From contig CM069439.1 in NCBI GenBank assembly GCA_035610365.1, positions 1,674,001-1,738,000 of the forward strand: a DNA stretch of 64,000 nucleotides. Direction: 5' to 3'. The position numbers and the translations under genes were made by a program. The notes under the pieces were generated by a model. The model ran no database searches, was not told the DNA's origin, and was given only the letters and a program-made list of their open reading frames with translations. Shown in pieces: positions 46,290-57,000 of this stretch. Position 1 is the stretch's first letter. Every line of letters begins with the position of its first letter. Origin of the DNA: Aquatica leii. Taxonomy: Eukaryota > Arthropoda > Insecta > Coleoptera > Lampyridae.

Positions 46290-47000
46290 TTGAAAGCTTT
46301 TAGAAAATAAATAAGCTGTGGGTATTTTGTCACTCGGTCTTAGAAATGCACAAACATATGGCTTATTATCTACAATGTATATCATTTTTGCAACATATGG
46401 TTTAATAATACCTTTGACGCGTAACACAAGGTCGTCGCATTTTAGTTATTCATTCGAGCTTAGAGAAACATCAACGTTCTTGATAAGGTCACTCCTAGTT
46501 TTTTCTAAGGCTGAAAACGTTTCTATGTCGTTATCACTGTTCTGAGTTAAAACATTCGGTTCGATACTACTCTCTGAGAAGCTATCGGACCAAACACGCT
46601 TTTTTGTGTCTTCTTTTACAATTTTTAAGAAGAGCTTCTTTTACTTTTTCCTGCTTCTAACTTTTTTTACGAAGTTTGGCTGTTTTTTCCAAGATTAAAT
46701 CTTGGTTTCTCAAATATTTCTTTTAAAGATTTAGAGATTTGTCGGTTAATTTTTTGCGGTTTTCACACTTCTTTAACCAAAAATTATTTTAATTTCTCCA
46801 ATATGTTGTCTTTTATGATGCGATATTCAAAATCGTTAACGAACTTAGATTTATCACGATTTTATTTCGTCTTGTAATCAAAATTTCTTAAAGATGACTG
46901 TAGTTGCTTCGTAGCAAAATATAATTTTATAATAGATTTTAAACTTTGTAGAAAATCCTTAAGTTTAAAATTCCAATTTTTCTAAAAACTCAACTTTTTT
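46290..47000 (-). pseudogene. Probable C-terminal tail of a DDE-type transposase
   Basis: Reading down the minus strand there is a long Lys/Glu-rich, broken frame (46950-46640), then KKRVWSDSFSESSIEPNV near 46600-46550, then NDIETFSALEKTRSDLIK and KPYVCAFLRPSDKI near 46365-46330. The order (basic coiled region, SFSESS acidic-serine block, then a small beta-rich domain ending in a VxFLRxxx motif) is typical of the C-terminal tails of several multicopy insect transposase-like proteins. The catalytic domain is not visible. The assignment rests on style more than on a diagnostic motif. Confidence 0.4.
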
Positions 47001-47155
47001 TAACAATAATTTAGGAATATATTTATTAGTATTTGAGCTTCACAAATCATGCAGTTCGTGGTATTTAAAGTATTTTCGTTCTTAAATTATTCCTTATTAA
47101 TTCGTTCTGGGACCTTTTTAAGAAATGCTTTTACTTATGTTGTGAGAAAGTTAGG

Positions 47156-47476
47156 TCATACTTTCTTATTTTGTTCTTTTAAAAACTTGTACGTCCTAGT
47201 TTTGCCTACAATGGGCGGTGGACAACAAGTACTGGTGTTAAAATGAATTGGTAGACAGAAGTAGATAGATAGAGGGGGAGAGTTGCGGCAGCAATTTTTA
47301 CCATTTGTACCGGTATTACGTTTGAAACTGCTATAACATGAAACTTTAAGGGAGTCAGTGTACTCCATTTCGTAATAAACGGTTTTGTTCATGTTATAAA
47401 CAATGTTTTTTGTGTCTATCTCGTGGGTTTCTCGTATCGCTGTTACCACTGCCACTTGACAGTTTCTTCTAAGCAT
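47156..47476 (-). CDS. Unrecognised 106-codon open frame
   Basis: One of the longer uninterrupted frames in the window. It contains YYEMEYTDSLKVSCY, then a Cys/Pro-rich middle (NCCRNSPPLSIYFCLPI) and TRTYKFLKEQNKK at the end. I do not recognise it. Its position upstream of the tail at 46290-47000 on the same strand suggests both may be parts of one decayed element. Confidence 0.3.
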   Translation of the reverse strand: MLRRNCQVAVVTAIRETHEIDTKNIVYNMNKTVYYEMEYTDSLKVSCYSSFKRNTGTNGKNCCRNSPPLSIYFCLPIHFNTSTCCPPPIVGKTRTYKFLKEQNKKV

Positions 47477-47689
47477 TATAGTTTAGTAGTTGATTTTAGT
47501 TAATCGTAATTTGCGTTATGCAAGATCTTTGCAAATTTTTAATTAATTATTTGTGTGTGTTAACCTCATTTTTATTTTTTTTTATTTTTTAATATGTTTA
47601 ATTGATTAAATTTTAATATTATTATTGCTTTCCCTTTTTTCCTATTGTTTAAGTATAATTTTTAGATTTACGTCGTTGATTCTTAAAGG

Positions 47690-47960
47690 TAAGTCCCCAT
47701 GAGAATTAAAGCGGAACACGTGCTAGAAACGTGTCATCAAATTATGTTTGAAAACACTAAAATTTAGCAAATGTTCTCCTTTACCGGAGGTTTGGAAACC
47801 AGTTTTATCGATCAAATGCCGGTCTATAAAAGCGAGACTTCAATCAGTTTGTTCCAGCTAAATATGTCTACTGCGGCGTGTGACGAAAGCTCAGCTTGTG
47901 TGATAACATAACACGGGAATTATCCAGAATGGAAAATTGTATAACAGTCTACTATGTTTC
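47690..47960 (+). mobile_element. Penelope-like element terminal repeat fragment with promoter
   Basis: The segment around 47858-47948 (TGTCTACTGCGGCGTGTGAC through GGGAATTATCCAGAATGG) matches the reverse complement of 51600-51690 at roughly 90% by eye. The latter follows a Penelope reverse transcriptase remnant, so both are likely terminal (PLTR) sequence. A TATA box (TATAAA, 47825-47830) lies about 20-25 bases before CAATCAGTTTGTTCC, a plausible start-site region. The phrase GCCGGTCTATAAA recurs at 52165-52176. No Penelope coding sequence adjoins this copy. Confidence 0.5.
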
Positions 47961-49185
47961 AATACCACCTTTTTTATGGTTTTTGATACATATGTTTTAG
48001 CGAATAATAGCAGCAGAAAAAGGGCTACAAAAAAGTTACAAAAAAAAGACATACGCCTAAATAAATGCCATAACATAAAAACACATTAATCAAGTACTTA
48101 AAACCACAATATTTAAAGAAATAGTTAAAAAGACAAGGAGTTATTTGCGAGGGTTTAGAAAAATGACAAACCGGAAATGGCTGAAACAAATAGGTCGTAA
48201 CTCAAAAATAATTTTTGTGCAATGCTATTTATTTTTGTTAAAATTTTACATTTATCTCAAATGGAGTAATCCACTCTCTTTTGTTAATCTCTTTACAGTA
48301 GTTACATGCTACAAGTACATTAAAATTAAACTAATATATTATTAGATTTTACAAAGCTTTGGCACAGTTATACAAAACAAATTTTATTTGTTATATTTTT
48401 GTATGTTCTTTTTTTTTATTTTGTCGAAAAACATCAAGTAAATATTTTTTTAGTTTAATTTCATATTTTGTTATTGTAAATCGATACAAATATTACCAAT
48501 AATTACAAATTGTATGAAATTAATATCTAAATTCGAAGCGGCCATTAATTTTAAAGCGATGTTCCATTAACCTTATAAATTATATTTTGTGGTTAAAGTT
48601 TGTCTTAATACTCTCAACACACCTCCCGCTTTTCATGGAAACTGCTTTATCGCATTATACACCAATATATTATTCCCGCTGTAAGCTTCATGAAGCTCCT
48701 AAAGGGCTTCTCTTCTCATTTCATCTGCAGTGACATTTATATAAAAAGATATCACTATTATGCTTTATAATTAACGGGTAGTTCCGCAATTCATAGTACC
48801 TATAAACTAGTAAAAAATCATATTTTTTAGTAAAAATGTTTACAAATATGAAACAAAGCGATATGCTGCAACAAAACTTATAAAATAGTCAGAGAGTGAA
48901 GACTTTGATCTAAGATATCAAGTTTGTGGTTTATACATGTAGACAAAGCTGCGTGCTTGAAATAACAGTTTGTAAAAGCTATTCTAATGTAATTACAGAG
49001 GTTTGGAAAATGATAACGATATAGTGTATATACACGTTCATTTGATGCGTTTAATAAACATTTTGACGTTGCTAAATAAGCTTAAATATTACATTAAAAA
49101 CCGTGTTAATAAATGTTTCTTTTTTTAATGTTGAAATTTGAAGCAACAAAATAATACATTTTGATCTAGTTATATTTATTTATAT
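47961..49185. other. AT-rich sequence, no gene recognised
   Basis: Short frames only. Nothing in this stretch resembles a known element. Confidence 0.5.
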
Positions 49186-49189
49186 TTTT

Positions 49190-50600
49190 TGATAGAGTAG
49201 TGTCATGAACAGTGAAATTGAACATGTTCACCTAGGAACTGAAGGATGTGGTCAAAACTCCTTTAGTTGGATTATATAGTGTATCGTTTTCGTAATAAGT
49301 ATATATTATTTATTTCTGTCTCTATATATGATTTAAAAAAAAATAATTATCGAAAACAACGCCACATTCAAACTTGTGAAATTAATTAACGAACAACGAA
49401 ACGACAACAATAAGAATCTATTTTCGGTATCGTTTACAAGTAGGTATATAAATAACTCTTATATTAAAGTAATTACACAAAAATATCTACATTAATACGT
49501 AGGTCTTGCTGGTTAATTTAAATATTTAGTAGTTGCATAAAAACAAACAAACTAGTAAACGGGTAATTTCCGGAAAAGTGCCAATTTTGAATAAATTATT
49601 ATCATTGAACAAATATGTTTTAAATAAAAAAATGTTTTAATTCTTTGTTTCACGTTCCCTTTAAGAATATTGACTTTTAATAAATTAAGGATTATAAAAA
49701 ATATGAAAAATTGAATCATACGGATATAAACAATTTGATTTAGTAATATTAATTAGTTCACTAGTTAAACATAATTCTTTTGAAAGATTACTTAGAATGT
49801 GATTTTGATAAACAATTTAGTTAGTTTTTATTTTTACGAACAAAATTTATAATTAGGTAATAGTTAATAACTCCCGGATTAAACTTGTTAAGTAAACACT
49901 AGATAAGTCGCATTCATTTTTTAAAAAAAATTGGAGATAAGCCATAAGCCGTTGGATCCGCCGTAATAAAACTGGAGAATTGCCTACCAATCGACCAAGT
50001 TGCATAACGTGCTACAACACCGACTCAAGCTAATGCTACCATGAAGCTGGCTGATAATGAACGTTTCAAATTAAAGAAAATTTGCAATGACCGTGTAGGA
50101 GAAGAACGATAATGTGTCGACTCGATGATAGAGAAATACATTGTCTTCAACTCGCCAAAAAAATCTTGATCTCACTGGAACATGCTACTACAAGGTTGCA
50201 ATTTTGTAACAATAATTTGAATAGGAATTGATCAGACGTTTTATTTTCGGATGAAAAAACCAGGTACAATTTAAATAATGTACTCTCTAAAAGAACAAGT
50301 AGATGCATGAATGCTGGTTTTTGTGTGTGCAAGAGCTGTCCAGGTGAAACTGTGCAAGTAACGCTACCAAAATGTCATTTCGTTGATTTTTTATTAATTT
50401 CACAAATTTCAATGTGGTAATATTTTCATTACGTGAAAAGTAAATAAGAAGGGGTCACGTAAAAATGTACTTTATTTATTTACCTGAAAGATTAAAATGT
50501 TTATAGTACGCTTATTTCTTAGACTGTGACTACGTTCATCAATTTTTACCTGTATATGTCTATTTCCACTGTTCATTTCTTAACACAAGAAGAAGTTTTG
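49190..50600 (+). mobile_element. Tc1-like transposon, copy I, decayed
   Basis: The transposase remnant begins near 49975 with KTGELPTNRPSC, a basic HTH/linker region, and includes DVLFSDEKT at 50235-50261, the first catalytic Asp block of Tc1-type DDE enzymes (VLFSDE). The end, 50310-50345, retains NAGF and residues also found in copy III. The 3' end (50430-50580; ACGTGAAAAGTAAATAAGAA, then GACTGTGACTACGTTCATCA) is inverted at the 5' end, of which only the outer part (49203-49250, ATGAACAGTGAAAT...) survives in this copy. About 550 bases of noncoding sequence separate the left end from the coding region. Stops and frameshifts are present. Three copies in the window support the limits. Confidence 0.65.
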
Positions 50601-50604
50601 TGCG

Positions 50605-51588
50605 AAAAGTAGTAAATAATTTCCATTTCAAAATTGTATGCATTACAATATGTTTAAAAACCAAACGTGATAGTTATGTTAGAAACTAGAGTTTTACAGC
50701 TTTTAGTGTTATCAAATCTAAGAACCTGATCAAAATGTTCAAAAAATAGAGCATATTGAAATTATAAACGTAAAAGAATTGCACATCTCTAAAAACTGTG
50801 GTTATAAAGTTTTCAACAGTTTATTAAATCAATATTGGTTAATTTTTCATTTCTTTTAAAGCTATACGGTCAGTAATACTTTTACTCTGCTCGCTTGCTT
50901 GAACTGATGATTTTTGTCATGTGTTGAGGTATTTGAGCTGGCGCTGTTTTCCTATTTTTCGTTTTTTTTATTATTCGTTTAATTTTTTTGTAGATTTATA
51001 AACATAAACCTCTTCGTACGCAAGTAAACAATTTTTTTTTATTAGCATTGCTATTTGTGTATTTCCCAAAAAATATGTATTTTAAAGCTTTAATAAAACT
51101 ACGTCATATCAGGTTGACAAAATATGTAAAGAATGGCCTCCATTTTATAACTTCTACAAATCAGTTACTTATAAAAATAATTTATTATAGAACGTAAACG
51201 AATACAATTATTTCCTATTACTTAAAAAGGTCTTATACTTTAATAAAATCACAGAAAATATTTACGGTATTGTCATTGAACATTTCAGAAAGAATTTTGC
51301 CACTCTTTACTATCAACAAATTTAAAGTATTCTAGTAATGCAATGCGCTACTTCTAAAGAATTGAGATTCTTTTTTTACACGTTCCTGAAAAATACCGAT
51401 GCTCTAAAAGAGTTAAACTTTTCTGTAGATTCGTAGGATTTTCTCTTATTTAAACCCGCAGAATTTGAAATTGCATTAATGCAATTGAAGTACAATTTTA
51501 TTTGTAATTAGTATTTTTTTAATCACACTAAAGCAGCAGCCGAACTTATAAATTTTATTGTAACTAAATATTCTAAGACGGTTTAATA
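50605..51588. other. No gene recognised
   Basis: AT-rich sequence with no recognisable protein or paired repeat. Confidence 0.5.
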
Positions 51589-51589
51589 A

Positions 51590-52025
51590 AAGAAAAATTG
51601 AAATTACAATTTTCCATTCTGGATAATTCCCGTGTTGTCAATATCTCACAAGTTGAGCTTTCGTCACACGTCGCAGTAGACATCATCAAAGCCTGGAATA
51701 AACTGATTATTTTATTTTATAGACAGGCTGCCGATCGATAAAAGTAGTTTCCAAATCTTAAATAAAAGCAAACTAGAATCTCGATTAATATTCAAAGGAT
51801 TTTTAATTATTCTAATGGATTCCTTAATTCTTCTTTTTGAAAATTTTGCTTTGTACAGTAAGAAATTCACTATTGATAATGTATGATAAAAGTGATAGTG
51901 GTTTAAATATCTATTTGTATGAGTAGGTGTTCGATAATCTGAATGTGATAATGAACCATCTTCATTTCGAGTAACTAAAACGTCAAAAAATGGTAAAGAT
52001 GAGTTTTCTTCTAACTTCATAGTTA
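51590..52025 (-). pseudogene. Penelope-like reverse transcriptase, C-terminal fragment plus terminal repeat
   Basis: The minus-strand frame 52020-51712 encodes ENSSLPFFDVLVTRNEDGSL, then YRTPTHTNRYLNHYHFYH, which is the signature stretch following the YxDD motif in Penelope-like RTs (LPFLDVLV.R...G......YRKPTHTDRYL). It then reads ARFS..RIKESI and continues to a stop at 51712. The GIY-YIG endonuclease expected next is absent. The frame is followed directly by a terminal-repeat-like block, 51690-51600, matching 47858-47948. Penelope elements are retroelements related to telomerase reverse transcriptases. The RT fingers and catalytic palm are missing, so this is a 5'-truncated, internally deleted remnant. 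Confidence 0.8.
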
Positions 52026-52159
52026 TTTTGATGAATACACTTTGAATGACATAGAAACTCGTTGACTACGAGAAGATCATGTTTTGTTTAAAATACTAAG
52101 AATTAGGAAATCTATTGAAATAATTGAAAATTGAAAATCTTTTTAATGTTTTGGTTTTT

Positions 52160-52185
52160 GGAGGCCGGTCTATAAACGAGAGGTC
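52160..52185 (+). promoter_or_regulatory. Penelope-like promoter fragment (GCCGGTCTATAAA)
   Basis: The 13-base phrase with TATAAA at 52171-52176 is shared with 47819-47831. It lies head to head with the Penelope remnant on the minus strand. It is probably a piece of a terminal repeat and is not linked to any intact gene. Confidence 0.4.
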
Positions 52186-52379
52186 AAGGCGCAATGAATA
52201 AACTGTATTTCAGCATTAAAGAACACGTCTTATTCCAATACGTATCGATATTCCGTACCAATACATATCTGTATATTCGATACTATTTTTATGGCGTCAG
52301 GTACCTAATTCTAGACAGACGACAATTTTCATATTTATCGCATATATATATCGTCTGCCCAACCTTAACAAAAGCCGCA

Positions 52380-52985
52380 CTTGATTCAATCTTCTGCAAA
52401 TTATACAAATCTTTTCTTCTTCTTCAGTGTTTGCAGCAACACGTTTAGGCGTTATGCTTTGATTTTTGTGTTTACGAATCCTTATTCATCATGTTTAAGT
52501 TTGTCCAGGACTGCTGTTTTTAAAGTTTTTTTATTGTACTTTGGATTAGGTATGTTGTTGTTAATGTTTGTTTTTCTTAATTTAGTCTTCAATTTTTTTC
52601 TGTCTTCTTTAAATTTCTTTCAGCACTGTGCTACAATAGTTAAACAGTGTTGTTTGTTGTATTCTTTGCAGGTTTATTTTGGTTTTGTCGTTCTCTCTTA
52701 CTTTGTTCATAAATTTATTGTACAAATTGGGCTGTGTTCCACTCATGTAACTATTTGTTTTGCTATATTCAGTTGCTCTATTTAATGATATTGCTTGGTT
52801 TATCTATTTTTGCTTACATTGTTTCTATCTTTTGCGTCTCTGCTATTTAACCATTTAAAATATACTTTTTTCTCTGCTGTTATTAGTTTCTTCATTTCTT
52901 CATTCCAATGATTTGTTTTATTGGTTATTTGTTTGTATTTGTTCCATCTACACTATTGTTTGCAATTATAATTTCCCATAACCCA
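52380..52985 (-). pseudogene. LINE fragment: linker region upstream of RT
   Basis: The minus strand from about 52960 encodes KQIIGMKK/NHWNEEMKKLITAEKKV and then YFKWLNSRDAKDRNN near 52860. This is the basic linker found after the endonuclease domain in many LINEs (WWN.E....I..KK.A...WL.T....DR..Y). The rest, to about 52380, is A-rich on this strand with Lys-rich broken frames. The 134-codon plus-strand frame at 52381-52785 is the antisense shadow of this A-rich sequence. No RT motif is visible. Confidence 0.5.
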
Positions 52986-53169
52986 AAAATAGAAAAAATA
53001 AAATTTTTTCGCCATGGAATTATAAAACCAAGCAAGTGCACTTACACTTAAGTGTCATTAAATTTCACGTATTTTATGAATAATTATAAAACCATAAATT
53101 GAGTAACAGGAAACCGTATTTAATTATATAATTAATAAAAACACGAAACTACAGCAAAAATAGATAATC

Positions 53170-53845
53170 ATAGCAAATGTTTAAAAAAAACACCATTTAC
53201 TGTTAAAGAAAGATTTAACGTATCGTAAAATTGCCCTCTAACGTTTGCTAATCGATATTGTACTATTTTGTCACACTCACCTTAAATACCATTTTTCAGA
53301 TCTTCTACATTTTGTCCAGAATAAATCTTAGGATTTTACGTTTTCAAAGAAAAAAATCGTTAAGCAAAAAATCGGGGTTTCTAGCAGATCCGTTAATTGC
53401 ACAATTTGAATGAATGACTTTGTTGGAAAAATTGTCATTTAGAAATTTGCGCACATCTGAGTTGTTGGCTTCGGAGCAATTATCCAACTGGAACCAAATT
53501 CCTTGGTTGTCTCCATCAACTTCGGCCACCCCCGGAGCGATATCTTATTCCAACAACTACATGAAGCGCTTTCCTGTAAGAAAAATGGTCCTATAATGTG
53601 ATGACTTAATATTCCCACCCAAACATTAAATTTTTGGGAACATAGAAATTGGGATTTTTTTTTAATACAATTTTTATTTTTTGCATTTTTTTGTTTCTAG
53701 TAAATGAAAAGTCGTATAGATGGATGTAGTATTTTTTTTTATAAAATATTAATTTACACTCTTTCTCTAAAATAATTAGGGAAGTAAATAATTGAACATT
53801 GAAGATTTTGCTCTCTATGCTGCGTTTTCCAAATTACCACACTGT
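53170..53845 (-). pseudogene. Mariner-like transposase fragment, element 1
   Basis: The minus strand encodes a GPFFL block near 53590, then GIWFQLDNCSEANNSDV (53505-53455; normally (I/V)WFQQDGA..HTA...), VIHSNCAINGSARNPDFLLN and NDFFL to 53344 (normally W..RSPDL.P.DFFLWG), then KWYLR near 53290 (normally DLK..I). The second catalytic Asp corresponds to the D of QLDNC. The outer end appears to be the terminal repeat AAATTACCACACTG ending at 53845. The frame is disrupted before and after, and the N-terminal third is absent. Confidence 0.7.
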
Positions 53846-53855
53846 ATACAGTGTG
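53838..53855. repeat. 18-bp palindrome at the junction of two mariner-like elements
   Basis: CACACTGTATACAGTGTG is its own reverse complement. Its halves extend outward into AAATTACCACACTG on the left and CAGTGTGCCAATTT on the right, inverted versions of one terminal sequence with two differences, centred on TA dinucleotides, the usual mariner target. Confidence 0.75.
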
Positions 53856-54200
53856 CCAATTTAAAAATTTTGGAGGGGAAACCAAATTGACATGGTCAGT
53901 GGCACACCCCCACCTATTTATGATGATACATCGTTGAAAAGGTTTTTATTATGCTATTCAGTGACTATTTAGAAATAATTATCAAATAATGAAGTTTTAG
54001 GAAATGCTGATAACGTTTTAAAAATCCTATTTGGAAAGATAATTACTGTTTAAAATGTATACCGTTTTCTTCTAAATAGAAAAATTCAAATTCAATTTTT
54101 TGTCTCACTTTTTGGAATGTCTCGCGAGTGGTGGAACCACAAACGTTGATAATTTGTTGCTGTAAGTCTTGTAGATCTTTGCACCCCTTCTTACCTGCTT
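53848..54200 (-). pseudogene. Mariner-like element 2: transposase C-terminus and 3' terminal repeat
   Basis: The minus strand encodes DLQDLQQQIINVCGSTTRET and then FQKVRQKIEFEF (54165-54075), the final helices of a mariner/DDE_3 transposase (DL...I......T.E...K......R...C). The frame ends at TAA near 54043. The element then closes at the TIR ending in AAATTGGCACACTG, whose plus-strand form CAGTGTGCCAATTT starts at 53849. Everything upstream of the C-terminus has been lost or is unrecognisable. Confidence 0.6.
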
Positions 54201-54419
54201 CTTTTTATTGTCGTTATTGAGATAATTGAAGTCATCGTACTGTATAAGAGTATCACACCCAATGTCGTCAAAAATAATTGTGCTGTATCCAACATGTGAT
54301 AACTATCTAAAATATAAAAATTATTCATAACGAACAGTGTAACTTTAAGGGTTGACAACAACTTCCTAAACTTCATTGTTTGCTAATTATTTCAAAAAGT
54401 AGAATGTAATTTTTTTGGT

Positions 54420-54800
54420 ATTTCTAAATAGCATTCAGTTTAAGTTTTCAAATTAACACAATATATATCATATTTGTTACTGTCTCCATATGTAATTAAA
54501 AAACCGATAAAAATTTACAGAGAACAACGCCGCATTGAAATTTGTACAATTAATTAAATGACAACAGGCAATTTTAAATGAATTATTATCATTGAACAAT
54601 TTTTTTTTAAATAAAAAAATATTTTAATTCTTTGTTTTGCGTTTTCTGGCTTTTTATAAATTAATGATTATAAGAAGTATTAAAAACTGTATCATACGAA
54701 TATGAACAACAATGTTAATTACATCACCAGTCAAACAATACTTTTAATTTTTCAAAAGTAACATTGGAATGTAATTACTCTAAAGATCATAATTTCATTA
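54420..54800 (+). mobile_element. Tc1-like transposon, copy II, 5' noncoding part only
   Basis: This block repeats the left noncoding region of copy I: GAACAACGCCGCATTGAAAT, CAATTAATTAAATGACAAC, GAATTATTATCATTGAACAA, TTTTAATTCTTTGTTTTGCG, then the TGTTAATTACATCACCAGTC block at about 54712. It matches 49330-49775 in the same order with small deletions. The coding part and the right end are absent. Confidence 0.65.
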
Positions 54801-54949
54801 AAAATGTAAAAATTAATTTTTTTGAAAGACTAGTTGCGTTTATTTATTAAAATTTAGTTAGCTTTTACATACTAAAATTAATACCTCACTATTTACTTTT
54901 GTCATTTAATTAAAAACCAAGGAAAGCTATAGGAAATAAAGATTCATAC

Positions 54950-55685
54950 AATTAGGAATCCACTTTTCTTTAAGGGGGTTAAGGTTTTAAAGGCAAAAAA
55001 AAGAATATTTTCATGTTTTTTTTTTAGAGATATGAATAATGTTGGTTTATTTCTTTCATATACACGTGAATTACATGTGCAATATCTTCGAAAAAAATTT
55101 CAGCAAATCTCCGGAGGCGCCTCGAAAAAAAATTGTTATGCGGTGAACTTCATAACTCGTTACCGGATCATCTGAAACAAAAAAGTGGACATGCGTTTAA
55201 AAGGTGATATGTTTCCCTAGGTAGTCGATGTAGTTTTTTTTCGATTTTTTTCCTTTTGGCAGCATTTTGAAGTGCAAAACTCGATTTTCGCTAAAAACTT
55301 TTGGCGAATTTCTTATTATAAAATGCGAAAAAAGGTAAAAAAAAACTCTTTCTGACTATCTGTTGATTTATATGTAGAAATAGTGTACAAAATTTCAAAA
55401 GGATCGGTCAAGTAGATTTTGAGTTATGATGTTCACGAACTTCAAAAATGCTGTTTGCGAGAAACTCGATTTAAAGTTTTTTATATTCGAGAATCCTAAA
55501 TTAAGCATCAATAAAAGGGTATAATTTTTTATACTTACACAGAATCATTAATGTCAGCTCCGTATAGAGAAACACTGTCATTGAGGATGTTCAATGCATC
55601 TTTTTGCTTTTCCCTACGTTGGATTCTGGTTCGTCCGTTCTGGTTATTCGTAGTTCGTCAGATGCGCGCGCCCATTGGTGAGCAA
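54950..55685. other. Noncoding sequence probably belonging to the Mutator-like element
   Basis: This lies downstream of the Mutator-like transposase (minus strand). It has a style common in insect TE ends, with repeated phrases such as CTCGATTTTCGC, AAAATTTCAAAAGGATCGGT and GAGTTATGATGTTCACGAAC. No gene is recognised. Terminal inverted repeats could not be paired with the other side (57000-57850). Confidence 0.4.
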
Positions 55686-55689
55686 TTGG

Positions 55690-57000
55690 GCCTGTAAAGA
55701 TGTCCATTAATTCAAAAGGACAACAAGGCAACATTCATTGAAAGTGCATGCTACTACATTTGCTATAATTTCAACAACAATTGCATTGCCGCTAACTGAT
55801 TTTAAGAGATTTTCCAAATAAGTTGATTGAGACTCTCGTTGTTATTCTGCTTGAAACCTCCAAGACACCGCTGCAAAAGTGCGCTCTTGTCCATATCTTC
55901 GTATATTGGTTTTATGACTGTAACATCTGTAGAAAGAGCACTGTAGCTGTGTTTGAATGAACCTAGAGTGTTTGCCATTCACACCATGAGTCTTTACCGC
56001 TCGGGCATTTGTCGTGCTGTAGTTTCTCATCTGTCGAGCAGTAGTAATAGAACGTCGCCCAAATCGTATTTTTCATTTTTTTTACACAATTGTAATTGCG
56101 TCGAATGGCTAGTCCATAATATACGGTCAATTTGTCGATTATTTTTACAGTGAGTTTACTTTTTCCAGAGAGCTTTTTCCTTTTTAATTTTTTTTCTGTT
56201 TTAGTTGTTTTTACTAGTCCACGTAAACAAGTGTTTATTCTGCACATGTTCTTATTTATTGTGAAATCCTCACCATACGGTTTAGCATTTACCACAGCAC
56301 TGTAGGTTTTCGAGTCGCTATCTCTTATATAATGTATAAACATCACTCTAAAATATTCTAAGAAGCGTTTGAACATCTGTATGATAGCCTGATGAACCAA
56401 CATGATTTGCTTTACGGGTTCCGCTGTTGACGTGTTCTTCATACCATTCTTCAAATTTGACGGTATTTAGTTTATTTTCCCAAGTTTTACATTGGTGGCA
56501 GTAAGAACTCTTGACAAACACATCAGAAACCTTTCCATATAGTGAGCCGTCAAAAAAGCGACATCGAATAGCGAAGTGAATCCACGTTTCTTCCACGTTC
56601 CGTCGCCTGATACTGTTAATTTGATAGTATCTTGTACGTTATTTGCTTTGCATGTTTCCTCTTTCTCAACTTTTACAGCAGCAGCCAAAAATATGTTTGC
56701 AACATTTTTATAACTGTATGGATTTTCTGTATATGCGTGTTATAGCTTGGTTTTGATAAGAAAGGTTTCACTAAATCCATCAAACCGCAAAACTTATCAC
56801 ATCCAGCTAAGCCTAGGCCTAACATATGCATGACGAAAGCGAAACGATGATTCACTTCATCATGAGATTGCTTGTACCCTTCTTTCACTCTTTCACTAGG
56901 CCGAACTTTGCATTTTTCACGTGACGCTTTGATTTTCAGAGCTAAACCTTACGTTTTGCATATGCAAAAAAAAATTTTTCCATCACAATTAACAAATGTA
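55690..57000 (-). pseudogene. Mutator-like (MULE) transposase, moderately decayed
   Basis: This is the best preserved coding region. In order on the minus strand: 56888-56673 encodes HRFAFVMHMLGLGLAGCDKF, the family's N-terminal block; 56688-56467 encodes VSGDGTWKKRGFTS, the DGTW motif with the first catalytic Asp; 56596-56400 encodes CHQCKTWEN and EEWYEEHVNSGT; 56454-55963, 163 codons and the longest frame in the window, encodes IRDSDSKTYSAVVNAKPYG (second Asp block, normally (G)DGDSKTY), LTVYYGLAIRRN, IWATFYYYCST and HDKCPSGKDSWCEWQ; further on, in another frame, residues near 55880-55800 match KP.YE.L...L..C..G.TQN.NES.N...W. The enzyme would excise and insert a Mutator-type transposon. 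At least three frameshifts separate the blocks. Confidence 0.85.

Noticed and set aside
52381-52785. A 134-codon plus-strand open frame rich in Phe, Leu and Val.
   Set aside because: The opposite strand carries an A-rich, Lys-rich LINE linker region. The plus-strand frame is its antisense shadow, and stop codons are rare there for compositional reasons.
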